Positions 1 through 5,936 of a DNA stretch of 8,069 bases are shown here, piece after piece. The notes under the pieces are model-generated. The model saw only the letters and a list, made by a program, of their open reading frames with translations, was not told the DNA's origin and ran no database searches. Source of the stretch: Nitratireductor sp. (GTDB taxonomy: Bacteria > Pseudomonadota > Alphaproteobacteria > Rhizobiales > Rhizobiaceae); contig JAGRLQ010000302.1 of NCBI GenBank assembly GCA_020441735.1, positions 1 through 8,069 on the forward strand, in the 5' to 3' direction. Every line of letters begins with the position of its first letter. The first letter of the stretch is position 1. Made by a program: the position numbers and the translations under genes.

Positions 1-173
1 AGGTGCGTATCCTCAATGGCGGCACGGAAGCCGTTACCCGCGTGTTGATCGAATCGACGGATGACAGCGGCGAGCGCTGGTCGACCATCGGTGTATCCGA
101 TAACATTATTGATGCCTCCTTTCAGGCGCTGACCGATTCGATCAACTACAAGCTGATGAAATCGGCTGTCTGA
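1..173 (+). CDS. cimA: Citramalate synthase / 2-isopropylmalate synthase-like protein, C-terminal end (partial)
   Basis: The window opens inside a reading frame whose last 56 complete codons start at base 3 and end at TGA 171-173. The translated tail contains [26 protein letters not shown] and [11 protein letters not shown]. This matches what I remember of the C-terminal LeuA-type allosteric domain of CimA-like proteins (TIGR00977 group), where a 'W-x-T-x-G-V-S-x-N-I-I-x-A-S' stretch precedes the final helix. The family condenses pyruvate (or another 2-oxoacid) with acetyl-CoA in the cytoplasm, feeding isoleucine or leucine synthesis. The catalytic TIM barrel lies outside the window, so the activity and the choice between citramalate and isopropylmalate synthase cannot be judged here. 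rarD starts 23 nt downstream with no terminator between, so the two may be co-transcribed. Confidence 0.75.
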   Translation, partial: VRILNGGTEAVTRVLIESTDDSGERWSTIGVSDNIIDASFQALTDSINYKLMKSAV

Positions 174-196
174 TCCTCTTTGTCCGGAACAGTTTC

Positions 197-1123
197 ATGC
201 GTGTGGCGGAAGCCGAACCTAAACCCATGAACGCCCCGACGGTTCAATCGCAGTCCGTTGATACCCGCACCGGCTTTTTCAACGCGCTCGGGGCATACCT
301 GTTGTGGGGGATTCTGCCGCTTTATCTGAAGCTGCTGCAGGACATCAATGCCTTCGAGGTAATGGCTCACCGGGCGCTCTGGTCGCTGCCCGTCGCCGGC
401 GTGGTCCTGTGGCTGATAGGGCGCACCAGCGACATTCTGCCGACATTCAAAAACCCGAGAAAGCTCGGCATTCTGTTCATCACCGCCCTCATCATCTCCA
501 GCAACTGGACGATCTATGTTTGGGCGATTGCTGTTGAGCGGACACTCGAGGCTGCGCTGGGCTATTACATCAACCCGTTGTTTACCGTCGCCATGGGAGC
601 GGCATTTCTCGGTGAGCGGTTCACCCGGGCGCAGATGGTTGCGCTTGCACTTGCCGCACTCGCCGTTCTGCTGCTGACGGTGCTCGGCGGCGTCTTTCCA
701 TGGATCAGCCTGGCGCTTGCCATCAGCTTTGCCACTTACGGCTTTCTGCGCAAGACCATTGATGTCGGCCCTTCTCAGGGTTTTCTGATCGAGGTGATGC
801 TGCTTGCCCCGTTTGCGCTTGCCTTCATTGTTTGGCGCGAGGCGTCAGGGCACGGCGTTTTCTTTGAAAGTGTAAGCAATACGGCGTTGCTTCTGGGTTG
901 TGGGCCGGTGACTGCCGCCCCGCTGATCCTCTATGCCTTTGGCGTCAAGGGATTGCGGCTTTCCACGGTCGGGCTGATGCAGTACCTGGCACCAACGCTG
1001 ATGTTCCTGACCGGGCTTTTCATCTTTCGCGAGCCATTTTCCTTCTGGCAGGCGGTTGCCTTCGTCATGATCTGGGCGGCACTGGTGATCTACACGTGGT
1101 CTGCCCTGCGCAAACCGGCTTGA
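197..1123 (+). CDS. rarD: EamA-family permease RarD (drug/metabolite transporter superfamily)
   Basis: A 308-residue, very hydrophobic protein of the 10-helix DMT/EamA type. It follows E. coli RarD closely as I recall it. The first helix carries AYLLWGILPLYLKLL (about residues 33-47), followed by AHRALWS. LEAALGYYINPL then AAFLGERF ends the first EamA half (about 117-142), YGFLRK opens the second, and LRLSTVGLMQYLAPTLMFL lies near the C-terminus. RarD proteins sit in the inner membrane. The name comes from chloramphenicol resistance when overproduced, and the natural substrate is unknown. Start choice: ATG 197 has GGAA 7 nt upstream. ATG 227 (MNAPTV...) would give 298 residues, nearer the 296 of E. 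coli RarD, but its nearest purine run is about 14 nt away. The first ten residues are therefore uncertain. It converges with the LOG gene, 28 nt apart. Confidence 0.9.
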   Translation: MRVAEAEPKPMNAPTVQSQSVDTRTGFFNALGAYLLWGILPLYLKLLQDINAFEVMAHRALWSLPVAGVVLWLIGRTSDILPTFKNPRKLGILFITALIISSNWTIYVWAIAVERTLEAALGYYINPLFTVAMGAAFLGERFTRAQMVALALAALAVLLLTVLGGVFPWISLALAISFATYGFLRKTIDVGPSQGFLIEVMLLAPFALAFIVWREASGHGVFFESVSNTALLLGCGPVTAAPLILYAFGVKGLRLSTVGLMQYLAPTLMFLTGLFIFREPFSFWQAVAFVMIWAALVIYTWSALRKPA

Positions 1124-1143
1124 CCAGGTCTCAAACGCATGAC

Positions 1144-1160
1144 GCGGCAGCCTAGGCCGC
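1144..1160. terminator. Possible short hairpin at the rarD / LOG convergence
   Basis: GCGGC (1144-1148) and GCCGC (1156-1160) can pair around a 7-nt loop that includes the LOG stop codon (TAG on the minus strand, 1152-1154). It lies in the 28-nt gap between the converging genes, where a bidirectional terminator would be expected. The stem is only 5 bp and neither side has a T tract, so this is a weak candidate. Confidence 0.22.
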
Positions 1161-1721
1161 CAGAATCTCGTCGATGATTTTCGCCGGATCGAGCACGACC
1201 AGCGGCTTCAGCCGCCCGCTTGTGTGGATGAAACCGGCTTCCGCCATGTGCGCCAGCAGGTCGATCAGCGGGTCCCAGAATCCTTCCACATTGGCGAAGA
1301 CCACCGGATAATCATGCCGTCCAAGCTGCGCCCAGGTCAGCATTTCCACCACTTCTTCCAGCGTGCCGATGCCGCCCGGCAGCGCGACAAAGGCTTGAGA
1401 CAACTCGAACATCTTCGTTTTGCGCTCGTGCATGTCGCGGGTGACGATGACCTCACCCAACGCGTCATCGTCGTCGTCGCAGCCCATGGTGCCGCGTTCC
1501 TTGGAGATAAGGAACTTCGGGATGACGCCGGTAACCTTGCCGCCATGCTCGATCACGGAGCGGGAAATCTCACCCATGATGCCCATGCCACCGCCGCCAT
1601 AAACGAGGCGGATGTCCCGTTTCGCCATGGTCTTGCCCAGAATGCGGGCAGCCTCCTGAAAGGCAGGGTGATTGCCCGGCTGGGAACCGCAGTAAACGCA
1701 GATGGAGGTGATTTCAGGCAT
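1152..1721 (-). CDS. LOG-family protein (TIGR00730-type, putative nucleoside 5'-monophosphate phosphoribohydrolase)
   Basis: A 189-residue cytoplasmic Rossmann-like protein of the usual family length. Visible family marks in order: ICVYCGS (7-13), the glycine-rich YGGGGMGIMG (41-50), DMHERK (96-101, Arg100) and the signature PGGIGTLEE (115-123, matching PGGxGTxxE with Glu123). In characterised LOG enzymes the conserved Arg and the Glu of this motif act in hydrolysis of the N-glycosidic bond of cytokinin riboside 5'-monophosphates or AMP-like nucleotides. In bacteria the physiological substrate is usually unproven, so cytokinin activation is only a possibility here. An Asp run (82-86) sits in the variable loop before strand EVIVT. 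The start is ATG 1719-1721, with GCGGAT shortly upstream (bases 1727-1732) as a modest ribosome-binding site. It is divergent from the LysM gene. Confidence 0.92.
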   Translation of the reverse strand: MPEITSICVYCGSQPGNHPAFQEAARILGKTMAKRDIRLVYGGGGMGIMGEISRSVIEHGGKVTGVIPKFLISKERGTMGCDDDDDALGEVIVTRDMHERKTKMFELSQAFVALPGGIGTLEEVVEMLTWAQLGRHDYPVVFANVEGFWDPLIDLLAHMAEAGFIHTSGRLKPLVVLDPAKIIDEILAA

Positions 1722-1828
1722 GATATGATCCGCTTGGTTGCATTGGTTGCTCTAGCGCCGATGGAGAAGAATTGAAATGCTTTCCCCATCGTGAGTGGTG
1801 ATTTTGCTTCGCTAATCGGATATATCAT
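1720..1828. repeat. Inverted repeat pair spanning the LOG / LysM divergent intergenic region
   Basis: ATGATATGATCCG at 1720-1732 and CGGATATATCAT at 1817-1828 are reverse complements apart from one extra base in the left copy. The left arm includes the LOG start and its ribosome-binding region. The right arm is about 75 nt upstream of the LysM start. The arms are AT-rich in a GC-rich genome. They could be a paired protein site or a coincidence: no regulator is identifiable. On the minus strand, two tandem copies of GCAACCAA (bases 1743-1750 and 1734-1741, 9-bp period) lie just upstream of the LOG ribosome-binding region. Confidence 0.3.
1759..1791. other. Stem-loop in the divergent intergenic region
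   Basis: CGATGG (1759-1764) pairs with CCATCG (1786-1791). After one A/C mismatch the stem continues as GAA (1766-1768) with TTC (1782-1784), enclosing a roughly 13-nt AT-rich loop. It lies between the divergently transcribed LOG and LysM genes and would be in the leader of whichever gene is transcribed through it. No T tract follows on the plus strand. It may be a leader structure or a dyad operator, and the sequence does not decide between them. Confidence 0.35.
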
Positions 1829-1863
1829 TTTGTGAGCCGGATTAACTCTGGCGATTCCCGTGT

Positions 1864-1888
1864 GCGAAGCGTGCTTCGCCGAAGGAGG
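1864..1888 (+). promoter_or_regulatory. Leader hairpin abutting the Shine-Dalgarno of the LysM gene
   Basis: GCGAAGC (1864-1870), GT, GCTTCGC (1873-1879) is a perfect 7-bp inverted repeat with a 2-nt centre. The ribosome-binding sequence GAAGGAGG (1881-1888) follows one base later. The middle segment CTTC (1874-1877) can alternatively pair with GAAG (1881-1884), which is part of that ribosome-binding sequence. Two exclusive foldings therefore exist: one leaves the site free, the other covers part of it. The pairing is seen directly; a regulatory role is inference. Translation would start at ATG 1902, 13 nt after GAAGGAGG, with a second purine run GGGGGAAGG (1891-1899) between. Confidence 0.4.
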
Positions 1889-1901
1889 CAGGGGGAAGGC
1901 A

Positions 1902-3335
1902 ATGGCGTTTACACTATTCGGAAAATCGGGTCTGGCATCCGTCCTGACCACCGGTAAAACCGGCATTGCCGCAGCGCTTACCGTCAGCGCGGGCGCGGCG
2001 ATCGGGGCCGGCACGCTGATCAAGAACGATGCCGGCGAGCCTTTGATTTCCAGCCTGATGTCCGCCCCGCCGCAGGTAGAGGCGCCAATGGTTCCCGATA
2101 GCGGGCAAAAGGCAGAAGAGCCGTCCACCAGCACCGAAGAGTCGGAGCAGGTCGCCAGCCTGTCACAGGAGGAACAAGGCGAGGAAGTCGTTGCGGCACA
2201 GGATCCGCCCGGCACACCGCGTTTCGACATTCTGCGTGTCGAACCTGACGGGTCTGTCGTGGTGGCAGGATCTGCACCGCCTGACAGCGCGGTTGAAATT
2301 CTTGCGGGTGAAAAAGTGGTCGGCAAGGGAAAGGCGGGCGCTTCAGGCGACTTTGCCATTGTCTTCGACAAGCCGCTGCCCGCCGGCGATCATGAACTGG
2401 TGATCCGCGCGCTTCCGCAGGAAGGCGAACCCGTACTTTCAGCAGAAACCGGCATTGTTTCCATACCTGCGGCAGGCGATGAGGGCGGTGAAGTTCTCGC
2501 CATGGTTTCGCGCGACGGTGCGGCTTCCCGCATCCTGCAGGGCCCCGGAAGCGAGCCTGTGCCGGAACCAGAACCGGAGCCCGAACAGGTGGCAGTCGCC
2601 GAGCCTGTAACCGAGGAACCGGTTGAGGCCGCAGCCGAAGAGCCAGCGGAACCCGTGGCAGAAGAGCCGGCAAAACCTGCAAAACCGGTGGCTCCGGTGC
2701 TGGTGCAGGCCGTCGACGTTGAAAAGGACCGCCTGTTTGTTGCCGGCAAGGGTGAACCGGGTGCCAAAGTGCGCATCTACATCGATGGCGATTTCAAGGG
2801 CGAGGCGACCGTTGCCCCGCAGGGTACCTTCCTGCTCGAACTGGCGCAGGGACTGGAGTCCGGCAGGCACCAGTTGCGCGCCGACATGCTTGAAGGGGGC
2901 GGCAGTACAGTCTCCTCCCGGGCCCAGGTTGCCGTCGATCATGAGCCGGAACCGCCGCAGCAGGTAGCCCAAACGGAAGAACCGGAAGTTGAGACGCCGC
3001 AGGTGGCTGCGGTTGAAACGCCGGAACCGGCAAAGCCTGTCGAGGCAGTTGAAACGCCTGTTGTGGAAGAATCTGCCGAGGAGCCGGTTCAGACGGCCGC
3101 AACAGAGACTGTTGAAGAACCCGTCATCACCACAGGCCGTTCGGTTATCATCCGCCGTGGCGACAATCTGTGGCGCATCTCGCGGCGCATGTTGGGTGAG
3201 GGCAGGCGTTACACGCTGATCTTCGAGGCCAACACCGACCAGATACGAAATCCTGACCTGATCTATCCTGGTCAGGTGTTCGAGGTTCCCGGCGAGGAAG
3301 ATACTGCCGGTACCGCCCAATCCAGTTCAGGCTGA
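1902..3335 (+). CDS. Membrane-anchored LysM peptidoglycan-binding protein with two Ig-like modules and Pro/Glu-rich linkers
   Basis: A 477-residue envelope protein. The N-terminal basic stretch is followed by one hydrophobic helix (about 21-40) with no clear signal-peptidase site, so it is probably an inner-membrane anchor with the rest in the periplasm. An acidic spacer leads to an Ig-like beta module (about 106-190, with SVVVAGSAPPDSAVEILAG). A Pro/Glu/Ala linker follows (about 217-261), then a second related module (264-346, with RLFVAGKGEPGAKVRIYIDG), a second Pro/Glu/Thr linker (347-411) and a C-terminal LysM domain (about 413-464: RRGDNLWRIS to NPDLIYPGQVFEVP). LysM binds N-acetylglucosamine-containing glycan, so the protein probably tethers membrane to murein across the periplasm. 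This architecture is common in Hyphomicrobiales, with no settled function that I know of. The frame is open from GTG 1860, but ATG 1902 is preferred because GAAGGAGG lies inside that extension. Confidence 0.85.
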   Translation: MAFTLFGKSGLASVLTTGKTGIAAALTVSAGAAIGAGTLIKNDAGEPLISSLMSAPPQVEAPMVPDSGQKAEEPSTSTEESEQVASLSQEEQGEEVVAAQDPPGTPRFDILRVEPDGSVVVAGSAPPDSAVEILAGEKVVGKGKAGASGDFAIVFDKPLPAGDHELVIRALPQEGEPVLSAETGIVSIPAAGDEGGEVLAMVSRDGAASRILQGPGSEPVPEPEPEPEQVAVAEPVTEEPVEAAAEEPAEPVAEEPAKPAKPVAPVLVQAVDVEKDRLFVAGKGEPGAKVRIYIDGDFKGEATVAPQGTFLLELAQGLESGRHQLRADMLEGGGSTVSSRAQVAVDHEPEPPQQVAQTEEPEVETPQVAAVETPEPAKPVEAVETPVVEESAEEPVQTAATETVEEPVITTGRSVIIRRGDNLWRISRRMLGEGRRYTLIFEANTDQIRNPDLIYPGQVFEVPGEEDTAGTAQSSSG

Positions 3336-3337
3336 CC

Positions 3338-3366
3338 GGTTCGGGTTGTCCACTTCAAGCCGAACC
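3338..3366 (+). terminator. Hairpin after the LysM gene, probable terminator
   Basis: GGTTCGG (3338-3344) pairs with CCGAACC (3360-3366). After a G/G mismatch, TTG (3346-3348) pairs with CAA (3356-3358), leaving a 7-nt loop. It starts 2 nt after the LysM stop codon. There is no run of T after it, so termination efficiency is uncertain. A second small hairpin, CTGCC (3375-3379) with GGCAG (3385-3389), follows. Confidence 0.5.
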
Positions 3367-3411
3367 CCATTCTGCTGCCATCCCGGCAGTAAGAGCGTTG
3401 CCAAAAGTGAT

Positions 3412-3440
3412 TTGACTACATCGGCAAAAACCGATTAAAC
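3412..3440 (+). promoter_or_regulatory. Candidate promoter of the arsR-atm1 operon
   Basis: TTGACT (3412-3417) matches the -35 consensus in five of six positions. A -10 region would fall at 3434-3440 in ATTAAAC, a poor match, with a 16-18 nt spacer depending on the register chosen. The spacer contains the palindrome described separately. The leader to ATG 3472 would be about 25 nt and carries no good Shine-Dalgarno sequence, only GAGG at 3441-3444, far from the start. Confidence 0.5.
3420..3435. promoter_or_regulatory. Candidate ArsR-type operator (5-6-5 inverted repeat)
   Basis: ATCGG (3420-3424), six bases CAAAAA, CCGAT (3431-3435). The half-sites are centred 11 bp apart, one helical turn, as expected for a winged-helix dimer. 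It occupies the spacer between the proposed -35 and -10 elements, where a bound repressor would block RNA polymerase. ArsR/SmtB proteins usually repress their own operon from such a place. The assignment to this particular repressor is inferred from position only. Confidence 0.45.
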
Positions 3441-3471
3441 GAGGTCAACCACAACCACGTTTGATTTTCGC

Positions 3472-3852
3472 ATGGCACGTCCAAGAAAATGCCGCGGGTC
3501 GGAACCCGAGCACATGATGGCGGAGGGTTTCAGAGCTCTCTCCCATCCCTCGCGGCTGGAAATCATCCGCAAGCTTGCAACCCAGGACCATTGTTGCGCG
3601 GGAGATTTCTGCTGCTGCATGCCTATCGCCCAGTCGACCGTCTCCCAGCATCTGGAGATGCTCAAATCAGCCGGAATCATCGAATGGAAGGCGCAGGGAA
3701 CGAAGTCGATCTTCACGCTCAACCGCACACGCCTGAATGAACTGGTTTCCGCCCTGCAGCAGCTTGCGGCAGATGACAGTGACGCCATCCCGTTCAAGGA
3801 TGCCGGCGAGGGCGTTGCCATGTTGCAAGGAAATGAGAAAGCCCGTTCATGA
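3472..3852 (+). CDS. ArsR/SmtB-family winged-helix repressor with a cysteine-rich sensor segment
   Basis: A 126-residue cytoplasmic DNA-binding protein of normal family length. The fold is clear: FRALSHPSRLEIIRKLA (20-36), then the recognition helix region PIAQSTVSQHLEMLKSAGII (51-70), and a beta wing, EWKAQGTKSIFTLN (71-84). Cysteines cluster just before the recognition helix at 41, 42, 47, 48 and 49, plus Cys7 near the N-terminus. By eye Cys42 and Cys47 line up with Cys32 and Cys37 of E. coli ArsR, while the Cys34 position is Gly44. A thiol-based metal, metalloid or redox sensor is therefore likely, with the ligand unknown. The stop codon overlaps the atm1 start (ATGA, 3849-3852), implying translational coupling. 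Start uncertainty: ATG 3514 or 3517 would also leave the domain intact, but would remove Cys7. Confidence 0.88.
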   Translation: MARPRKCRGSEPEHMMAEGFRALSHPSRLEIIRKLATQDHCCAGDFCCCMPIAQSTVSQHLEMLKSAGIIEWKAQGTKSIFTLNRTRLNELVSALQQLAADDSDAIPFKDAGEGVAMLQGNEKARS

Positions 3853-5861
3853 ATGCTCCCCTGCGCAACCGGCCTGCCGGCGCGGACAAAGCCGCCCAGC
3901 CGCAGCCGGTGGTCAGTGCCAAAAGCGGTGAGACCTTTTCAACCGTCCGAAATCTGTGGCCCTATATGTGGCCGGCAGACCGGCCCGATCTGAAACTGCG
4001 GGTTGCTGCCGCCATGGTGGTGCTGGTCATCGCCAAGATCATTACCGTGCTGGTGCCGTATTTCTACAAATGGGCAACCGATGCACTTAATTCCGGCGGC
4101 CTGCTGCCAGGCTGGCTTCCCGCGTTTCTCATTGCACCGGTTATGCTCGTCATCGCCTACAATGTCGGGCGGGTCCTGATGGTCGCCTTCAACAATCTTC
4201 GCGATGCGGCCTTTGCCAGTGTTGGCCAGCATGCCGTACGCCGCCTGGCAACACTGGTCTTCCGTCACATGCACGCGCTGAGCCTGCGCTATCATCTGGG
4301 TCGGCGTACCGGCGGGCTTTCGCGGGTGATCGAACGCGGCACCAAGGGCATCGAGTCGATTGTCCGCTTCACCATCCTCAATGGCGGGCCGACCATCATT
4401 GAATTTGCCTTCATGGCAGCCGTCATCTGGTATGAGTTCGGGCTGATCTATGTGGTGATCATTTCTGTCATGGTGTGGGCCTATGTCTGGTTCTCGGTGC
4501 GGGCAAGCAACTGGCGAATCTCCATCCGCCGCGACATGAACGACAACGATACCGACGCCAACTCCAAGGCCGTCGATTCACTGCTCAATTTCGAGACCGT
4601 CAAGTATTTCGGCAATGAGGAGATGGAGGCAGGCCGCTTCGACGCCTCCATGGCGCGCTATGAAAAGGCGGCAACCCGGGTGTGGACATCGCTTGCCTGG
4701 CTCAACTTCGGCCAGGCGGTGATTCTCGGCCTTGGCATGGGTGCCTGCATGGTGCTGTCGGCGCTCGCCGTGCAGCGCGGTGAGCAGACGCTGGGTGATT
4801 TCGTGCTGATCAACGCGTTGCTGCTCCAGCTTTCCATCCCGCTCAATTTCATCGGTTTTCTCTATCGTGAAATCCGTCAGGGCTTTGCCGATCTCGAGGC
4901 GATGTTCGAACTGCTGGGCGAGGAACGCGAGATCGCCGACAAGCAGGATGCACCGCCACTGGATGTGGAAAGGGGAACAATCCGCTTCGACCATGTGAAT
5001 TTTCACTATGACGCCGAGCGGCCGATCCTGAAGAATGTCAGCTTCGAAGTGCCGGCGGGCAAGACCGTGGCAATCGTTGGGCCGTCAGGTGCGGGAAAGT
5101 CGACAATTTCCCGCCTGCTGTTCCGCTTCTATGACGTCACCGGCGGGGCCATCACCATTGACGGCCAGGACCTTCGCGACGTGACGCAGCGGTCCCTGCG
5201 ACATGCCATCGGTATGGTGCCGCAGGACACGGTGCTGTTCAACGACACCATTGCCTACAACATCCGCTACGGACGCACCGATGCCGGAGAAGCCGAAGTT
5301 AAGCAGGCTGCCGACATGGCCCAGATCGGCGATTTCATCCGCGCACTGCCGGAGGGCTTTGCGACCCAGGTAGGTGAGCGCGGGCTGAAACTCTCAGGTG
5401 GTGAAAAGCAGCGCGTGGCGATTGCGCGAACCTTGCTCAAGGCGCCTCCGATCCTGATCCTCGACGAGGCGACCTCGGCGCTCGATACCCAGACGGAGCG
5501 GGAAATCCAGTCGGCCCTAGACATGGTTTCGAAAAACCGCACCACGCTGGTTATCGCCCACAGGCTTTCGACCGTGATTTCCGCCGATGAGATCATCGTT
5601 CTGAAGTCCGGTGAAATCGCCGAGCGCGGCACGCACAAGGCTCTGTTGCGCAAGAAGGGGCTGTATGCGGAAATGTGGAGCCGCCAGCGCGAGGCGACCG
5701 AAGCCGAGGAACGGCTGCGCAAGGCACGTGCAATGGACCGCGAAGGGATCATCGAACGCGGCAGGACGGCCGGAGACGATGCGCTTGCGCCAGAGTCCGA
5801 CAAGCGTTTCAGCAGTTCGACCAGCAAGGATGGCTCGGCCCGAGGGTTCACGGTCAGCTAG
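3849..5861 (+). CDS. atm1: Atm1/ABCB7/HMT1-type ABC half-transporter (fused permease and ATPase)
   Basis: A 670-residue half-transporter that should work as a homodimer in the inner membrane. The N-terminal part (about 50-330) holds six membrane segments and Atm1-type marks such as NLRDAAFASVGQ and NFETVKYFGNE (247-257). The nucleotide-binding domain is complete: Walker A GPSGAGKST (411-419, Lys417), Q-loop Gln459, signature LSGGEKQR (515-522), Walker B ILILDE (535-540, Glu540 catalytic) and H-loop His571. Atm1 proteins export glutathione-related compounds. The Novosphingobium protein transports oxidised glutathione and metal-glutathione complexes, and mitochondrial relatives serve iron-sulfur maturation. 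Coupling to a cysteine-rich ArsR repressor favours a metal or thiol-stress role here. The last 60 or so residues after the ATPase are charged, then Ser/Asp-rich and probably disordered. No strong ribosome-binding site precedes the start, fitting coupling to arsR. Confidence 0.93.
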   Translation: MNAPLRNRPAGADKAAQPQPVVSAKSGETFSTVRNLWPYMWPADRPDLKLRVAAAMVVLVIAKIITVLVPYFYKWATDALNSGGLLPGWLPAFLIAPVMLVIAYNVGRVLMVAFNNLRDAAFASVGQHAVRRLATLVFRHMHALSLRYHLGRRTGGLSRVIERGTKGIESIVRFTILNGGPTIIEFAFMAAVIWYEFGLIYVVIISVMVWAYVWFSVRASNWRISIRRDMNDNDTDANSKAVDSLLNFETVKYFGNEEMEAGRFDASMARYEKAATRVWTSLAWLNFGQAVILGLGMGACMVLSALAVQRGEQTLGDFVLINALLLQLSIPLNFIGFLYREIRQGFADLEAMFELLGEEREIADKQDAPPLDVERGTIRFDHVNFHYDAERPILKNVSFEVPAGKTVAIVGPSGAGKSTISRLLFRFYDVTGGAITIDGQDLRDVTQRSLRHAIGMVPQDTVLFNDTIAYNIRYGRTDAGEAEVKQAADMAQIGDFIRALPEGFATQVGERGLKLSGGEKQRVAIARTLLKAPPILILDEATSALDTQTEREIQSALDMVSKNRTTLVIAHRLSTVISADEIIVLKSGEIAERGTHKALLRKKGLYAEMWSRQREATEAEERLRKARAMDREGIIERGRTAGDDALAPESDKRFSSSTSKDGSARGFTVS

Positions 5862-5921
5862 CCTGCTATTGCCTGACACGGCATGAATTAGGGAGCGCGG
5901 CGCCGTTTTGCTGCAATCCTT

Positions 5922-5936
5922 GCGGTTTTAAACCGC
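5922..5936. promoter_or_regulatory. Perfect 15-bp palindrome GCGGTTTTAAACCGC next to the FNR/FixK-like box
   Basis: GCGGTTT (5922-5928), one T, AAACCGC (5930-5936). It abuts the FNR/FixK-like box with no gap, about 60 nt after the atm1 stop. It could be an operator for a second regulator, or, as RNA, a 6-bp hairpin with a TTA loop serving as a weak terminator for atm1. It lacks a following T tract. I do not recognise it as the site of any named regulator. Confidence 0.5.

Noticed and set aside
1860..1901. GTG 1860 as the start of the LysM gene
   Set aside because: The extension would encode the hairpin and GAAGGAGG, which is better explained as the ribosome-binding site for ATG 1902.
2550..2690. 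Tandem-repeat or minisatellite-like DNA in the Pro/Glu linker
   Set aside because: The amino-acid composition repeats but the codons vary and there is no exact DNA period, so it is a coding low-complexity linker.
1553..3320. Long open frames on the minus strand opposite the LysM gene (for example 1553-2371 and 2439-3320)
   Set aside because: They lie antisense to a convincing gene, have low-complexity Arg/Ser/Cys-rich or Leu/Arg-rich translations and no family motifs. They arise from the high GC content and the repetitive Pro/Glu coding of the plus strand.
5267..5886. Overlapping reading frames on both strands at the atm1 3' end
   Set aside because: They are shadows of the ATPase domain. 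None has a start signal or recognisable domain, and the atm1 frame carries all ABC motifs.
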